This document shows, one piece after another, positions 27,355-36,369 of a stretch of DNA of 64,000 nt. Origin of the DNA: Alphaproteobacteria bacterium (GTDB taxonomy: Bacteria; Pseudomonadota; Alphaproteobacteria; Micropepsales; Micropepsaceae); assembly GCA_025924715.1 (NCBI GenBank), contig JAICHV010000012.1, forward strand, positions 1 to 64,000, given 5' to 3'. The position numbers were made by a program, and so were the translations under genes. The first letter of the stretch is position 1. Every line of letters begins with the position of its first letter. Under the pieces are notes generated by a model. It searched no databases and was not told the DNA's origin. It was given only the letters and a program-made list of their open reading frames with translations.

Positions 27355-28722
27355 TCAATATTGCTGAACGAAGGTTTGGGACACCAGCTCCAGAACTCTT
27401 TGCAGCAGGCCGCGGGAGCGCCATTGTTTCAGGTCGATGGCTTTGGCGCGGCTGAGATCGGCGGCGAAAACCGCATCCAGCGATTGGGCGAAACCGGGGT
27501 CGGAGATTCCCAGCACGACCTCGTCATTGATCTTGCGGCTGCGGTTGTCGAGATTGGCCGACCCGATCACCGCCCATAGGCCATCTTCCAGTAGCAGTTT
27601 GGTATGGGTGAAGGTCGGCTGGTATTCATAAATATGGACGCCGGCTTCCATCAGCTCCTGATAGATCCGCTGCCCGGCCCAGCGCACCGATTTTTCATCG
27701 GTCTTCTCATTGGGCACCAGGATGGTCACCGCGACGCCAGCCCGGGCCTTGTCCATCAGCACTTTGCGGATCGACGCATCGGGCAGGAAATAGGGCGTCT
27801 CGATCTTGATCTCGCGCGTGGCGCCCAGTAGCGACCATAGGAAAAACGTCTCGGCCTCGAACAGATCGGGCGAGGGCGAGCTGGATAAGGTCACAAAAGT
27901 CGTATTGCCGCTGGGCGCGGCCGAAGGGAAGAATCGCTCGCCGGCCAGGATTTCGCCGGTGGTCGCGCCCCAGATTTCCGCGAAACTGCCTTGCAGGTGC
28001 GCCGCCATGCTGCCGCGCACTCGGAACATGAGGTCATGCCACTCATCCGGATTGCGGGCATCACCCCTCCACACGTCGTCCACCGCCCATCCGCCGGTAT
28101 AGGCGATAGTACCGTCGATGATGATCGCCCGCCGGTGATTGCGTTTGGGTGCGCGCGAAATCGTCCAGGGTAGCGGGATCAGGGAATGAAACACCGTCAC
28201 CTGACCGCCTAGGGATTTCAAGGTGTCGAATTTTCCCGATGGCGCCTTGAGGCCTCCATAGGCGTCATACATCACCCGCACTGGCACGCCGGCGCGCTGC
28301 TTTTGCTCCAAATGCGCCAGGACCTGGTTGCTGAGCGCGCCGTCGCGCCAAATATAAACCATGAAGTCGATGGAGCGCTGCGCATTGTCGATATCGGCGA
28401 GGAGGGATTTGAGAAAAGCATCGCCATTGACCAGGATTTTCACGGGCGGCCCATGATCGATGGGAAGCGCCATGGAATCGGAAAGAGCCGCCATGAACTG
28501 CGCGCCGCCCGCCGGCGGCACGCGGTCGCTAGGTCGATAGAGCGATGGCCCTTTTCCCAGGGGCAGAAACAGCAGGACTAGGGCGCCGATAAGGCTGAAA
28601 AACCCGATAGTGAAGCAGGCCAGCTCCCACCAAGTATAATGGCCCAAGGCTTTTGTGAGCGCCGCCCATGGGCGCCAGCCATGCTGTGAGTGCCGCGGGG
28701 GCCGAGTGCGTTTGGCAGGCAT
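27355..28722 (-). CDS. cls: cardiolipin synthase / phospholipase D-like, HKD motif 1 altered
   Basis: The 455-residue protein has one strong transmembrane segment (LACFTIGFFSLIGALVLLFLPL) and two PLD domains. The second HKD motif is intact: THTKLLLEDGLWAVIGSANLD. The first reads NHRRAIIIDG, so the catalytic H-x-K is H-x-R: Lys is replaced by Arg. Cardiolipin synthases join two phosphatidylglycerols (or PG and PE) at the inner membrane. The motif change may lower or alter activity, as both HKD motifs normally form one active site. It is convergent with the quinoprotein gene (10 nt between stops). It is unlikely to be a nuclease given the N-terminal membrane anchor and overall length. Confidence 0.88.
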   Translation of the reverse strand: MPAKRTRPPRHSQHGWRPWAALTKALGHYTWWELACFTIGFFSLIGALVLLFLPLGKGPSLYRPSDRVPPAGGAQFMAALSDSMALPIDHGPPVKILVNGDAFLKSLLADIDNAQRSIDFMVYIWRDGALSNQVLAHLEQKQRAGVPVRVMYDAYGGLKAPSGKFDTLKSLGGQVTVFHSLIPLPWTISRAPKRNHRRAIIIDGTIAYTGGWAVDDVWRGDARNPDEWHDLMFRVRGSMAAHLQGSFAEIWGATTGEILAGERFFPSAAPSGNTTFVTLSSSPSPDLFEAETFFLWSLLGATREIKIETPYFLPDASIRKVLMDKARAGVAVTILVPNEKTDEKSVRWAGQRIYQELMEAGVHIYEYQPTFTHTKLLLEDGLWAVIGSANLDNRSRKINDEVVLGISDPGFAQSLDAVFAADLSRAKAIDLKQWRSRGLLQRVLELVSQTFVQQY

Positions 28723-28830
28723 CGCATGTCCAGATGGCCGGCAGCGCGGATGGATGCGCGCAACAAGGCACCGGCTTGAGGTCTTTTGCCGGCAACGCCA
28801 AACGGGACGGGAAAGTTCCTCGGGGCCGGT

Positions 28831-29211
28831 TTACGGGGCCGGCGCCATGCCCAGGCAGTGTTGGATCTTGCCCATCAGGCGGGGCATATCCACCGGCTTG
28901 GTGTCGTAATCCGCGCAGCCCAGCCGGACGCTGATATCGCGGTCAGTGGCCATGGCATGGGCGGTCAGGGCGATGATCGGGATCCCGGCGGTCTTGGGAT
29001 TGCTTTTGATCAGGCGGGTCGCTTCCCACCCATCCATTTCGCCCAGGGCGATATCCATCAGGATCAGATCGGGCATTTCGCTCTCCGCCATCGCCACGCC
29101 TTGCGGGCCATCGACGGCGAAGCACATGGCGAAACCCTGGCGCTGCAGCCGGCGGCCGAGCATGTCGCGGTTCATTTCATTGTCTTCAACCAGCAGAATT
29201 TTTTTCATCAT
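28831..29211 (-). CDS. single-domain response regulator (CheY/DivK-like)
   Basis: The 126-residue receiver starts at 29211 after AAGGGGCCC; a second ATG follows directly. The phosphorylation pocket is complete: acidic pair in LLVEDNEMN, phospho-Asp in LILMDIALGEMDG, switch Thr in IALTAHAM, and Lys in YDTKPVD. There is no output domain, so it acts by protein contacts, like DivK. It is the last gene of a minus-strand run of signalling genes and starts 13 nt after the stop of the kinase at 29225, so the two are probably co-translated. Confidence 0.92.
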   Translation of the reverse strand: MMKKILLVEDNEMNRDMLGRRLQRQGFAMCFAVDGPQGVAMAESEMPDLILMDIALGEMDGWEATRLIKSNPKTAGIPIIALTAHAMATDRDISVRLGCADYDTKPVDMPRLMGKIQHCLGMAPAP

Positions 29212-29224
29212 GGGCCCCTTGATC

Positions 29225-30349
29225 TCACGAGCTAAGCATGGCGCCGTCCCGAAGGGGGAACAGGCGTGGAAGATATTTGCGCAGCGCCAGCGCCATGCGG
29301 CTGCCGGCGGCGCGGCTGGTGCCACTCAGCGGCCCGTCGCTTTGCGCGAACTGCGATGACAAAGCGGGGCCTGCGAAATTCGAAGGAAGGCGCATGGAGA
29401 GGCGCAGATCCTGGTCGGCTTCGCCCGCGATCCAGAATTCGCCGCCCATCAGCCGGCACAATTTTTCCGCCAGGGCCACGCCCAGACTGCTGTCATGGGT
29501 GCTGTCCAACCCGGCCGATCCGGCACGAAAATCGCTGACGATATGGGCCGCATGCGCGGGAATGGCGGTGCCGTCCAGGGCCCTGACCGTGATCTCGATG
29601 GCGCCGCCGCGCACGGCACCGGCCAGCCGGACCTCGCCGTCGCGCACCAGATGGGAGGACGCCCCAACCAATTTTGCCACGACTTGCTGAAACTTCCGCT
29701 TGTCGATGACGATGGTTTGATCTTCGCCCAGCAGCGCGCAGGTGAAGCGGTTGGCGTTTTCCGCCGCCAGGGCTGTGCAAGCCGCGGTGATTTGGTCGAT
29801 TAACGCACCAAGACTGGCTTGCTCCGGAAAGATCTCCATCTTGCGGGCGTCGATCTTGGAGTGATCCAACACGTCGTTGATCAGGCTCAGAAGGTGCTTG
29901 CCGGTTTGCAGGATCTTGCCGATATCGGCGCTCTCCCGGCCGGCGGCGACCATGTCCTCGATCAGCATTTCGCTATAGCCGATGACCGCGTTGATCGGCG
30001 TGCGCAATTCGTGGCTCATCTTGGCCAGATAGTCCGCCTTGGCTTCGATGGCCTTGATCGCCTTGACCTTGCGTTCGCGCAGTTCGCGCGCCGTGGCGAC
30101 ATGGGCGAGAACTTCATCCTCCAGCCGCCGGCGCAAGGCGGGCAGATTGGCGACATAGGCCGCCGCGATCGACACCGCCAGGGCGCCGCATAGGCCGAAG
30201 ACAAGACCCGTGCTGGGCACCACCGGAAAATTCACATGGCTGAGGAAAAACGAGCCGCGCACCAGGAAATAGATCGCGGCAAAGCCAGCCCCCAGCCAAG
30301 CCGGGGCGAGAAGGGCGCGCAAAATCCCGATCGATTGTTTCGCAGCCAT
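29225..30349 (-). CDS. membrane histidine kinase with degenerate ATP-binding domain
   Basis: The 374-residue protein (start 30349, MAAKQSIGIL) has two transmembrane segments in its first 70 residues, a short coiled coil, and a canonical HisKA box [19 protein letters not shown] with His113. The catalytic domain is eroded. Where an N box such as NLLSNAIKF is expected it reads KLVGASSHLV. The DxGxG box is replaced by ALDGTAIPAHAA. The G2 box GTGLGL becomes SSLGVAL. It should therefore be able to accept a phosphate but hardly bind ATP. Its neighbour at 30472 has the opposite defect. A heterodimer role, or a phosphatase/scaffold role, is inferred. The frame extends upstream to 30475, but the transmembrane start favours 30349. 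Confidence 0.85.
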   Translation of the reverse strand: MAAKQSIGILRALLAPAWLGAGFAAIYFLVRGSFFLSHVNFPVVPSTGLVFGLCGALAVSIAAAYVANLPALRRRLEDEVLAHVATARELRERKVKAIKAIEAKADYLAKMSHELRTPINAVIGYSEMLIEDMVAAGRESADIGKILQTGKHLLSLINDVLDHSKIDARKMEIFPEQASLGALIDQITAACTALAAENANRFTCALLGEDQTIVIDKRKFQQVVAKLVGASSHLVRDGEVRLAGAVRGGAIEITVRALDGTAIPAHAAHIVSDFRAGSAGLDSTHDSSLGVALAEKLCRLMGGEFWIAGEADQDLRLSMRLPSNFAGPALSSQFAQSDGPLSGTSRAAGSRMALALRKYLPRLFPLRDGAMLSS

Positions 30350-30471
30350 AAACAGATTTCTCGCCAGTCCTTCCGAACGGTGCGATTTTATCGCTCCGCG
30401 CGTTAAAAGATGGTTGGTGCCGGAACTTGGGGCGGTGTTTGGCCGGGTTTGGTTAATGAATTGAGGGCCGA

Positions 30472-31881
30472 TCAAGCGGCGGCGACCCTGGCGTTTTCCA
30501 TCAGCTTATTGGCGCGGTCGTCGGTGATGTCGGCTGGTAAACGAACGGTAAACCGCGAGCCCTTGCCCTGCTCGCTGGCGACCGTGATCGTCCCGCCCAT
30601 GGCCTGGCAAAAGTCGCGGCAGATATTCAAGCCCAGGCCGGTACCGCCATAGGTGCCGGAGGTCGAGGCCTCCGCCTGGTGGAAATTGCCGAACATTTTC
30701 CCCAGCGCGTCGCTGGCGATGCCGATGCCGGTGTCGCTCACCTCGATTTTGACCCAATCGATGCGGCCGTCATTTTCGCGCACTACCGACAGCCCGATTT
30801 TCCCCCGGCTGGTGAACTTGCCGGCATTGCTGAGCAGGTTCAGCACAATCTGGCGCAGGCGCATCTGGTCGGAAATCATCAGCCCGGCGCCATGGGGAAT
30901 TTCCACCGCCAGTTCATTGCCATTGGCGACGACCAAGTGCCGGGCCGTCGCCACGATATTGTCGAAGAACCGGGTCAGTTCGAACGTATCCACCGACAAT
31001 TCGGTTTTCGAGGCTTCGATCTTGGAGATGTCCATCACATCCGTCATCAGGCTCAGCAGGTGTTTGCTGGCCAGATTGATGCGGCTCATATCGGCGATCT
31101 GCTGCTGGTCATAGCCTTGCTGGGCATCTTCCAGCGCCATCTCGCTATAGCCGATGACCGCGTTCAGCGGTGTGCGCAGGCGGTGGGTCATGTTGACCAG
31201 GAAAAGCGATTTGCGGCTGTTGGCCTCCTCGGCGGCGTCCGTGGCCCGCCGCATGCGGGCAATCCGGCCACGCTGGCGGGCGGCTTCGCGGCTCACGTCC
31301 TCCAGGGCCGTGGCGGCACCGGTGCAGTACAGGGCCAGCAAGGCGATGAACGCCGCGGCGGCGAACAGGCAGACCACCCCCATATTCGACAACATCTCGG
31401 GGCTTGGCGCCTGCCGGATCGGTGCGGTGAGGCGGCCCAAAACGGCAAATAACGCGAGGGTGCCGATCGCGGCAGCGCCCAGCCGCCGCGGCCGGTGCCG
31501 CAGGCAAAATGCGCCCGCCGCCACCGCCAGGACCAGCCAAGGCAGAAAGGGAGAATTCAGCCCGCCATAGCAAAGCGTCGCCACGATTCCCACCAGAACG
31601 GCGTTGGCGAGTATGGGCAGGGTGAGCCGTTCCAGGCGGGCGCCCCGTTTGAGCGCCACAAGCAGCAGCCAAAAACCATGCACGCTGCTTGCGACAATCC
31701 AGAGCGGGGCGCGGTTCAAGGGAAGCGCGATGGCGATATACAGCAGCGCGGCATCGGCCAAGAGCGGCCCGGACAGCAGGCCGAAAGCCAGCATGCGGGT
31801 TTTCCAATGCGTCGCGGCGTCGGACGTGCCTCTGTCCGGGACCAGCCAGTCGAGGCCGCGATGGAGAGCTTTGCTGATCAT
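30472..31881 (-). CDS. six-TM sensor histidine kinase with altered H box
   Basis: The 469-residue kinase starts at 31881 (MISKALHRGLDWLVP); a TTG five codons upstream is less likely. Six transmembrane segments fill residues ~30-190, with the loop motif YGGLNSPFLPW shared with the kinases at 34834 and 36370. The phospho-acceptor box reads MTHRLRTPLNAVIGYSEM: the acidic residue after the histidine, which is almost invariant and acts as base in catalysis, is Arg. The ATPase domain is intact (LLNLLSNAGKF, DTGIGI, GGTGLGLNI). The ligand is unknown. This kinase probably has weak autophosphorylation but could phosphorylate a partner's histidine. Confidence 0.9.
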   Translation of the reverse strand: MISKALHRGLDWLVPDRGTSDAATHWKTRMLAFGLLSGPLLADAALLYIAIALPLNRAPLWIVASSVHGFWLLLVALKRGARLERLTLPILANAVLVGIVATLCYGGLNSPFLPWLVLAVAAGAFCLRHRPRRLGAAAIGTLALFAVLGRLTAPIRQAPSPEMLSNMGVVCLFAAAAFIALLALYCTGAATALEDVSREAARQRGRIARMRRATDAAEEANSRKSLFLVNMTHRLRTPLNAVIGYSEMALEDAQQGYDQQQIADMSRINLASKHLLSLMTDVMDISKIEASKTELSVDTFELTRFFDNIVATARHLVVANGNELAVEIPHGAGLMISDQMRLRQIVLNLLSNAGKFTSRGKIGLSVVRENDGRIDWVKIEVSDTGIGIASDALGKMFGNFHQAEASTSGTYGGTGLGLNICRDFCQAMGGTITVASEQGKGSRFTVRLPADITDDRANKLMENARVAAA

Positions 31882-32042
31882 CGAGGCGTCTTCCAAGAGC
31901 AGAGAGGGGCGCCGGAAAGGGTAGCGCCGAAGCGGTAAACTTTCCGTGTGGTCGTTATCATCCGATAGGCCTTCTCGAAATCATCATTCGTCAATATTCC
32001 TGCGCTCGGGCAGCGGTTTGCGGGTCAATCCCGTCTGACCGG

Positions 32043-32567
32043 TCAATCCCGCCTAACCCTGGGCGGCTGGTAGAAAATCGTGTCCTGGGAAAGCCGTCGC
32101 TCGGTGCCCGCGAAATCCCGGCTTCCCGCGCGGCGCCGGTCCGGCCCGACAAAGCTCTTGCCCGTGACAAAGCTGCGGGTGTTCAGCAAAATACGTCCGA
32201 ACCGCTTTTGCACGCTTTCCGGGCTCATCGGCGGACACATGATGTCGTCGGCTCCCGCATCCCGAAGCATCTGAATGTCCTTGAGGGTCACCGCCGAGTG
32301 CACCACCACCAGGGGAATCGTGGGATCGCGCCCGAACACGTCGCGGCGCACCGCCAGGGTGAATTCCACCGGGTTCATTGCCTCGGCTTCGTTGGTGCAC
32401 AGAACCAGCTCGAAGCCCTGCTCGCGCAGCAGCGTCAGGGCTTCATCGGTGCGCGACACGCGGGTAAAGGCGGGGGCCCCCAAGCTGGACAGCAAGCATC
32501 GCAAGAACTCGTGGGAGTTCGGTTTCCAGCCGACGATGAGTACGCGAGCTTCTTTCAGACTGCGCAT
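32043..32567 (-). CDS. pseudo-receiver protein with GPDRRR tail
   Basis: The 174-residue protein has the CheY fold pattern in residues 8-130 but has lost the phosphorylation site. The acidic pair is Gly13-Trp14 (VLIVGWKPN). The phospho-Asp position is Thr58 (LVLCTNEAEAMNP). The Lys is Cys111 (IMCPPM). It cannot be phosphorylated in the normal way. The tail (131-174) carries FVGPDRRR at 139-146, nearly identical to YVGPDRRR in the intact regulator at 45058. Other strands and the ALD/AGADD segment (LRDAGADDI) are well kept, so it is under selection rather than random decay. A phosphorylation-independent adaptor or decoy receiver is inferred. Confidence 0.82.
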   Translation of the reverse strand: MRSLKEARVLIVGWKPNSHEFLRCLLSSLGAPAFTRVSRTDEALTLLREQGFELVLCTNEAEAMNPVEFTLAVRRDVFGRDPTIPLVVVHSAVTLKDIQMLRDAGADDIMCPPMSPESVQKRFGRILLNTRSFVTGKSFVGPDRRRAGSRDFAGTERRLSQDTIFYQPPRVRRD

Positions 32568-32620
32568 GCATCAATCCAGGGCCGGGCGCGGGCGGCAATT
32601 CGCGCAAGGCCCGAGGGGCG

Positions 32621-33772
32621 TCATTGCGATGCCGCCAAAGCCAGGGGCTGACGCCTGGAAAGGCGAACCGTCACCGCGGTGCCGCGCCCCGGCTCGCTGA
32701 TGAGATCGAAGCTGCCGCCCTGCATTTCCACCAGCCGTTTGGTCAGCGGCAAGCCCAGGCCCGTGCCCTCATATTTGCGCGCCAATCCGCTATCGACCTG
32801 GCCGAAAGGCGTCATCGCCAGGCCGATCTTGTCCTTGGGAATCCCGATTCCGGTGTCGACGATCTTGAACTCCACGAAGCCGTCCTCGGCCGCGATGGCA
32901 AAGAGCTGAACCTTTCCGCCCGGTTCGGTGAATTTGATGGCATTGCCCAGAAGATTGAGCAGAATCTGCTGCAGGCGGACGGCATCGCCGCGGAAAGGCG
33001 GCAGGGGAGCCGGCGTGTGGACCTCGAACGTGACGTCGGCCTTGGCCGCGATTTCGCGCATCAGCGCGCTGGAGAAGGCGATGATTTGCGCCAGATCGAC
33101 GTCTTCCTCGCGCAGGGTCAGGCTGTTGGATTCGGCCTTGGACAGATCGAGGATGTCGTTGATCACATGCAGTAGATGGCTGCCGCTGTCGCGGATGATC
33201 TTGGCATATTCGGAGTATCGAGGCGCTAAGGGCCCATACAACCGGTCGGCCATGACGGTGGAAAAGCCGATGATGGCGTTCAGCGGCGTACGCAGCTCAT
33301 GGCTCATATTGGCGAAGAACTGGCTTTTGGCGCGATTGGCGGCCTCTGCGCCTTCCTTGGCGACGGCGAGGACCTCATGGCTGCGCCGCAATTCCTCGGC
33401 CGCCTGGAATGAGCGCAGCATATAGCGCACCCGATGTTTGAGCACGCCCCAGGTGAGCGGTTTGCAGATAAAATCCGTGGCGCCCGCGCTATAGGCTTTT
33501 TCGATCGAGACAAGATCGTCCAGCCCGGTCGCCTGCAAGATCGGCACGAATTGACTGGAAGGGTTGGCGCGCAAGGCCTGGCAAAGCGCGAAGCCGTCCA
33601 TGCGCGGCATCAGCACATCGGTGACAATCAGATCGGGAACCTGACGGCTGCAGATCTCGCAAGCCTCGACGCCGTCCACCGCTTCCAGCACCGTGAAACC
33701 ATCGCCTTCCAGCTCGGCGCGCATCAACATGCGCACGATGTCGTCGTCGTCGACGATCAGGATGGTGGCCAT
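32621..33772 (-). CDS. receiver-histidine kinase hybrid (REC-HisKA-HATPase)
   Basis: The 383-residue soluble protein has an N-terminal receiver (Asp52 in [11 protein letters not shown], Lys104 in FICKPLT). A short helix leads to HisKA (His158 in [15 protein letters not shown]), then a complete HATPase ([27 protein letters not shown]). With no membrane segment and the receiver first, its kinase activity is probably controlled by phosphorylation. The same order is found in PhcR of the Ralstonia phc quorum-sensing system. Its ATG follows directly after the TGA of the REC-Hpt gene (no spacer), so translation is coupled. Confidence 0.93.
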   Translation of the reverse strand: MATILIVDDDDIVRMLMRAELEGDGFTVLEAVDGVEACEICSRQVPDLIVTDVLMPRMDGFALCQALRANPSSQFVPILQATGLDDLVSIEKAYSAGATDFICKPLTWGVLKHRVRYMLRSFQAAEELRRSHEVLAVAKEGAEAANRAKSQFFANMSHELRTPLNAIIGFSTVMADRLYGPLAPRYSEYAKIIRDSGSHLLHVINDILDLSKAESNSLTLREEDVDLAQIIAFSSALMREIAAKADVTFEVHTPAPLPPFRGDAVRLQQILLNLLGNAIKFTEPGGKVQLFAIAAEDGFVEFKIVDTGIGIPKDKIGLAMTPFGQVDSGLARKYEGTGLGLPLTKRLVEMQGGSFDLISEPGRGTAVTVRLSRRQPLALAASQ

Positions 33773-34624
33773 TCAGGTCTCTCCCGCCCGCTTGCCGAGC
33801 TCTTCGACCAGAATGTTCAAATGTTTGATGGTGTCGGCCAGATCGGCCTCCAGCGCCTTCAGCATGGGCTCCACGCCCCCCAAGCCGTTCTCGCGCGCCT
33901 CTTTTTCCAGCGCGGCGCAGCGCGCGGCCAGATCACGGGCGCCTACCGCGCCGGCGCCGGATTTGAAATTATGGGCAGTACGCCAAAGCGCGTCCGGCAG
34001 ACCGGCCCGATAATTCTCCCACAGGGTGGCCATATGGCGCGCCGCCAGGCCGGCAAAACGGTCATAGAGCCGCTGCAGAAAGGGGAACCCTGCCTTGCCT
34101 TGCGACTCGAGCACTGCGTTCATCGTCGCGCGGTCGATCACCGCATTGTCGCTTGGGGGCGCCGGCGGCGCGGCCACGGTGCCGCTGTCGGGCGCACTGG
34201 GCCCGGCGCTTTGCAGATCGCCGATCCAGCGATGCAGGGTATCGCGCAGTTTGGCCTTGCTGAACGGTTTTGCGATCAGATCGTCCATGCCGGCGGCAAG
34301 ACATTGCTGACGCACGTCGTCCAGCGCATGCGAGGTGAGGGCCACGATCGGAATGCGCCTGTATGGTGCCCCCTGGCTTTGCGCCGCTTCGAAATTGCGC
34401 GCCAGTTTTGTGGCCTCCAGACCGCCCATCTCCGGCATTTCGCAGTCCATGAAGACCAGATCGAATTTTTCCCGGGCGAGAAGACTGGCGGCGACCGCGC
34501 CGTTTGGCGCGCCCACCACGCTGCAGCCCATGGTCTCAAGAATACGGGTGGCGATATCCAGATTGACCGGATTGTCCTCTGCGACCAGAAGCCGGGCACG
34601 GAAATGGGATGTGCTCTGCGGCAT
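33773..34624 (-). CDS. receiver-Hpt phosphotransfer protein
   Basis: The 283-residue protein starts at 34624 after GGGAGAGGG. Residues ~8-138 form a complete receiver (AEDNPVN, phospho-Asp60 in FMDCEMPEMGG, IAKPFSK). A Pro/Ala/Ser linker follows (140-160). Residues ~165-283 are an Hpt domain with phospho-accepting His218 in RTAHNFKSGAGAVGA. Such proteins relay phosphate from hybrid kinases to response regulators. With the REC-kinase directly downstream and translationally coupled, the pair can form the middle of a multi-step phosphorelay for the surrounding kinases. Confidence 0.93.
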   Translation of the reverse strand: MPQSTSHFRARLLVAEDNPVNLDIATRILETMGCSVVGAPNGAVAASLLAREKFDLVFMDCEMPEMGGLEATKLARNFEAAQSQGAPYRRIPIVALTSHALDDVRQQCLAAGMDDLIAKPFSKAKLRDTLHRWIGDLQSAGPSAPDSGTVAAPPAPPSDNAVIDRATMNAVLESQGKAGFPFLQRLYDRFAGLAARHMATLWENYRAGLPDALWRTAHNFKSGAGAVGARDLAARCAALEKEARENGLGGVEPMLKALEADLADTIKHLNILVEELGKRAGET

Positions 34625-34833
34625 CACCCTCTCCCGAGGCGGTTGCGGCGCGCTGCCCCGCTCGCCGCGAAAATCCGCAACGTCACAAGACACGCCTTCG
34701 GCGTCAATGCGCATGCAGGCATCGCAAGCATCGGTAATTGCCCAATTCCGTGGGCAATTATGCCATGTCGGGAATTAACACTTCGTCAGTAAGCAGCGCG
34801 GGACGGCCTGTGCTCAGGCCTCGCCCGACGGCC

Positions 34834-36240
34834 TCACGCGGCCTTGGGTGGGCGCTGCAGCGCCGGCGAGGTTTGGGAGACAGGATTCACATAAGGGACG
34901 TCGATGGTGAAGGTGGAACCTTCGCCAACCTGCGAATCGACCGAGATGCTGCCGCCCATCAAGGCGCAGAATCGCTGGGTGAGGGCCAAGCCCAGGCCGG
35001 TGCCGCCGAACTTCTGCGTCGTATCGGCTTCGGCTTGGCTGAAGCTTTGGAAAATGCGGCTGAGGCTTTCCTTGCTCATGCCGATGCCGGTGTCGTTGAC
35101 CTCGATGACCAACCGGTCCGCGCCATTGGCGGTTTTTTTGGAGACCCTCAGCCGGATCGTGCCATGGGTGGTGAATTTGGCGGCATTGCTGAGGAGGTTC
35201 AGGATGCATTGGCGCAATTTCAGCGGATCGGTCTCGATGGTGCCCAGGTCGCTGGGCATCTGGATGATCAACTGGTTGTGCTTTTTGGCGATCAGAGGAC
35301 CTGCCGTCGCCGCCACGTCCCGGATGATCTGGGAAACTTCGACCTTTTGCAAAGCCGCATCCTGCTTGTCGGATTCGATGCTGGTCAGATCCAGCACGCC
35401 CGTTACCAGATCCAGCAAATGCCGCCCGGCGGCATTGATCCGGTCCAGGTCCGCGGCGCGTTCATTGCTTGCCGAACCGGCCGCCAACTCGTCCCGCAGC
35501 ATCTCGCTATAGCCGATAACGGCATTCAGCGGGGTGCGCAGTTCGTGGCTCATTTTGGCCAGGAAGATCGATTTTTGGCGGCTGCTCAATTCCGCCTGCC
35601 GCATCGCCTCGGCCAGTGCCTCCATTTGGGCGCGGTGTTCGCGCGTTGCCTTTTCCAGGACACCGCTATCGCGCATCACGGTCTCATAATACAGCGACAA
35701 CAGGGTGGTGTAGGTGATGGCCGCGAGGATCGAAATCAAGTTGACATAGGTGAGGCTTTCCATCGACAGCAGCCTGGGGAAATCCCCATGCACAAGGCGG
35801 GCGACCACAAACACGACCAGCTGGATCGAAACGCCCACCAGAACCATCACCGCATGCTCCGCGAGGTAGAAAAAGCCCAGCAGAAGCGCAATCAGGAACC
35901 ATGGCAGAAAGGGTGAAGAGATGCCGCCGTAAAAGAACGAGCCGAACAGACTGAGGAAAACCAGGGACTGCACCGAGATCATCGCCGGCTGGGTGAGGTT
36001 GCGCAGAAGCTTAACGAGCAGCGGAACCGCCCAGAAAAAGGCGACGCTGATCTCGATGACCCAGAACTGCCAGGTGATGTCGCCGGACGCGCTCCACAGG
36101 AACAGAACGACGGAATGGCCCATGGCGGGGCCCAGAAGATGCAACAGGACGAAAGTGCGGACCTTCATGAGGTTCGCCTGGTCCCGCGTCAAATTCTCCG
36201 GAATGAAATAGTCTATTGCTTTCATGGCCAGTTGACGCAT
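34834..36240 (-). CDS. six-TM sensor histidine kinase (canonical)
   Basis: The 468-residue kinase has the ATG at 36240 after GGGAGGG. Residues 8-15 read KAIDYFIP, and six transmembrane segments follow (about 28-185). The loop motif FYGGISSPFLPW is at about 103-114. HisKA has His232 ([19 protein letters not shown]). The HATPase is complete (LLNLLSNAAKF, DTGIGM, FGGTGLGLAL). The sensor domain is shared with 30472 and 36370: DYFIP, then RTFVLLHLLGP, then YGG-x2-SPFLPW. The membrane-embedded sensor suggests a hydrophobic ligand, as for CqsS, LqsS or PhcS. It is divergent from the kinase at 36370 with 129 nt between them, which must contain both promoters. Confidence 0.94.
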   Translation of the reverse strand: MRQLAMKAIDYFIPENLTRDQANLMKVRTFVLLHLLGPAMGHSVVLFLWSASGDITWQFWVIEISVAFFWAVPLLVKLLRNLTQPAMISVQSLVFLSLFGSFFYGGISSPFLPWFLIALLLGFFYLAEHAVMVLVGVSIQLVVFVVARLVHGDFPRLLSMESLTYVNLISILAAITYTTLLSLYYETVMRDSGVLEKATREHRAQMEALAEAMRQAELSSRQKSIFLAKMSHELRTPLNAVIGYSEMLRDELAAGSASNERAADLDRINAAGRHLLDLVTGVLDLTSIESDKQDAALQKVEVSQIIRDVAATAGPLIAKKHNQLIIQMPSDLGTIETDPLKLRQCILNLLSNAAKFTTHGTIRLRVSKKTANGADRLVIEVNDTGIGMSKESLSRIFQSFSQAEADTTQKFGGTGLGLALTQRFCALMGGSISVDSQVGEGSTFTIDVPYVNPVSQTSPALQRPPKAA

Positions 36241-36369
36241 CGCGGACCCTCCCGGTCATCCGTTGCTTATACTGGTAACAGCCAATTTTCCGTTAAATCG
36301 CAATTTGTTCTTGTTCAGCCATTCTTAATTCATCTTTGCCAAACTGCTCCCGCACAATTGGGTAATTCC

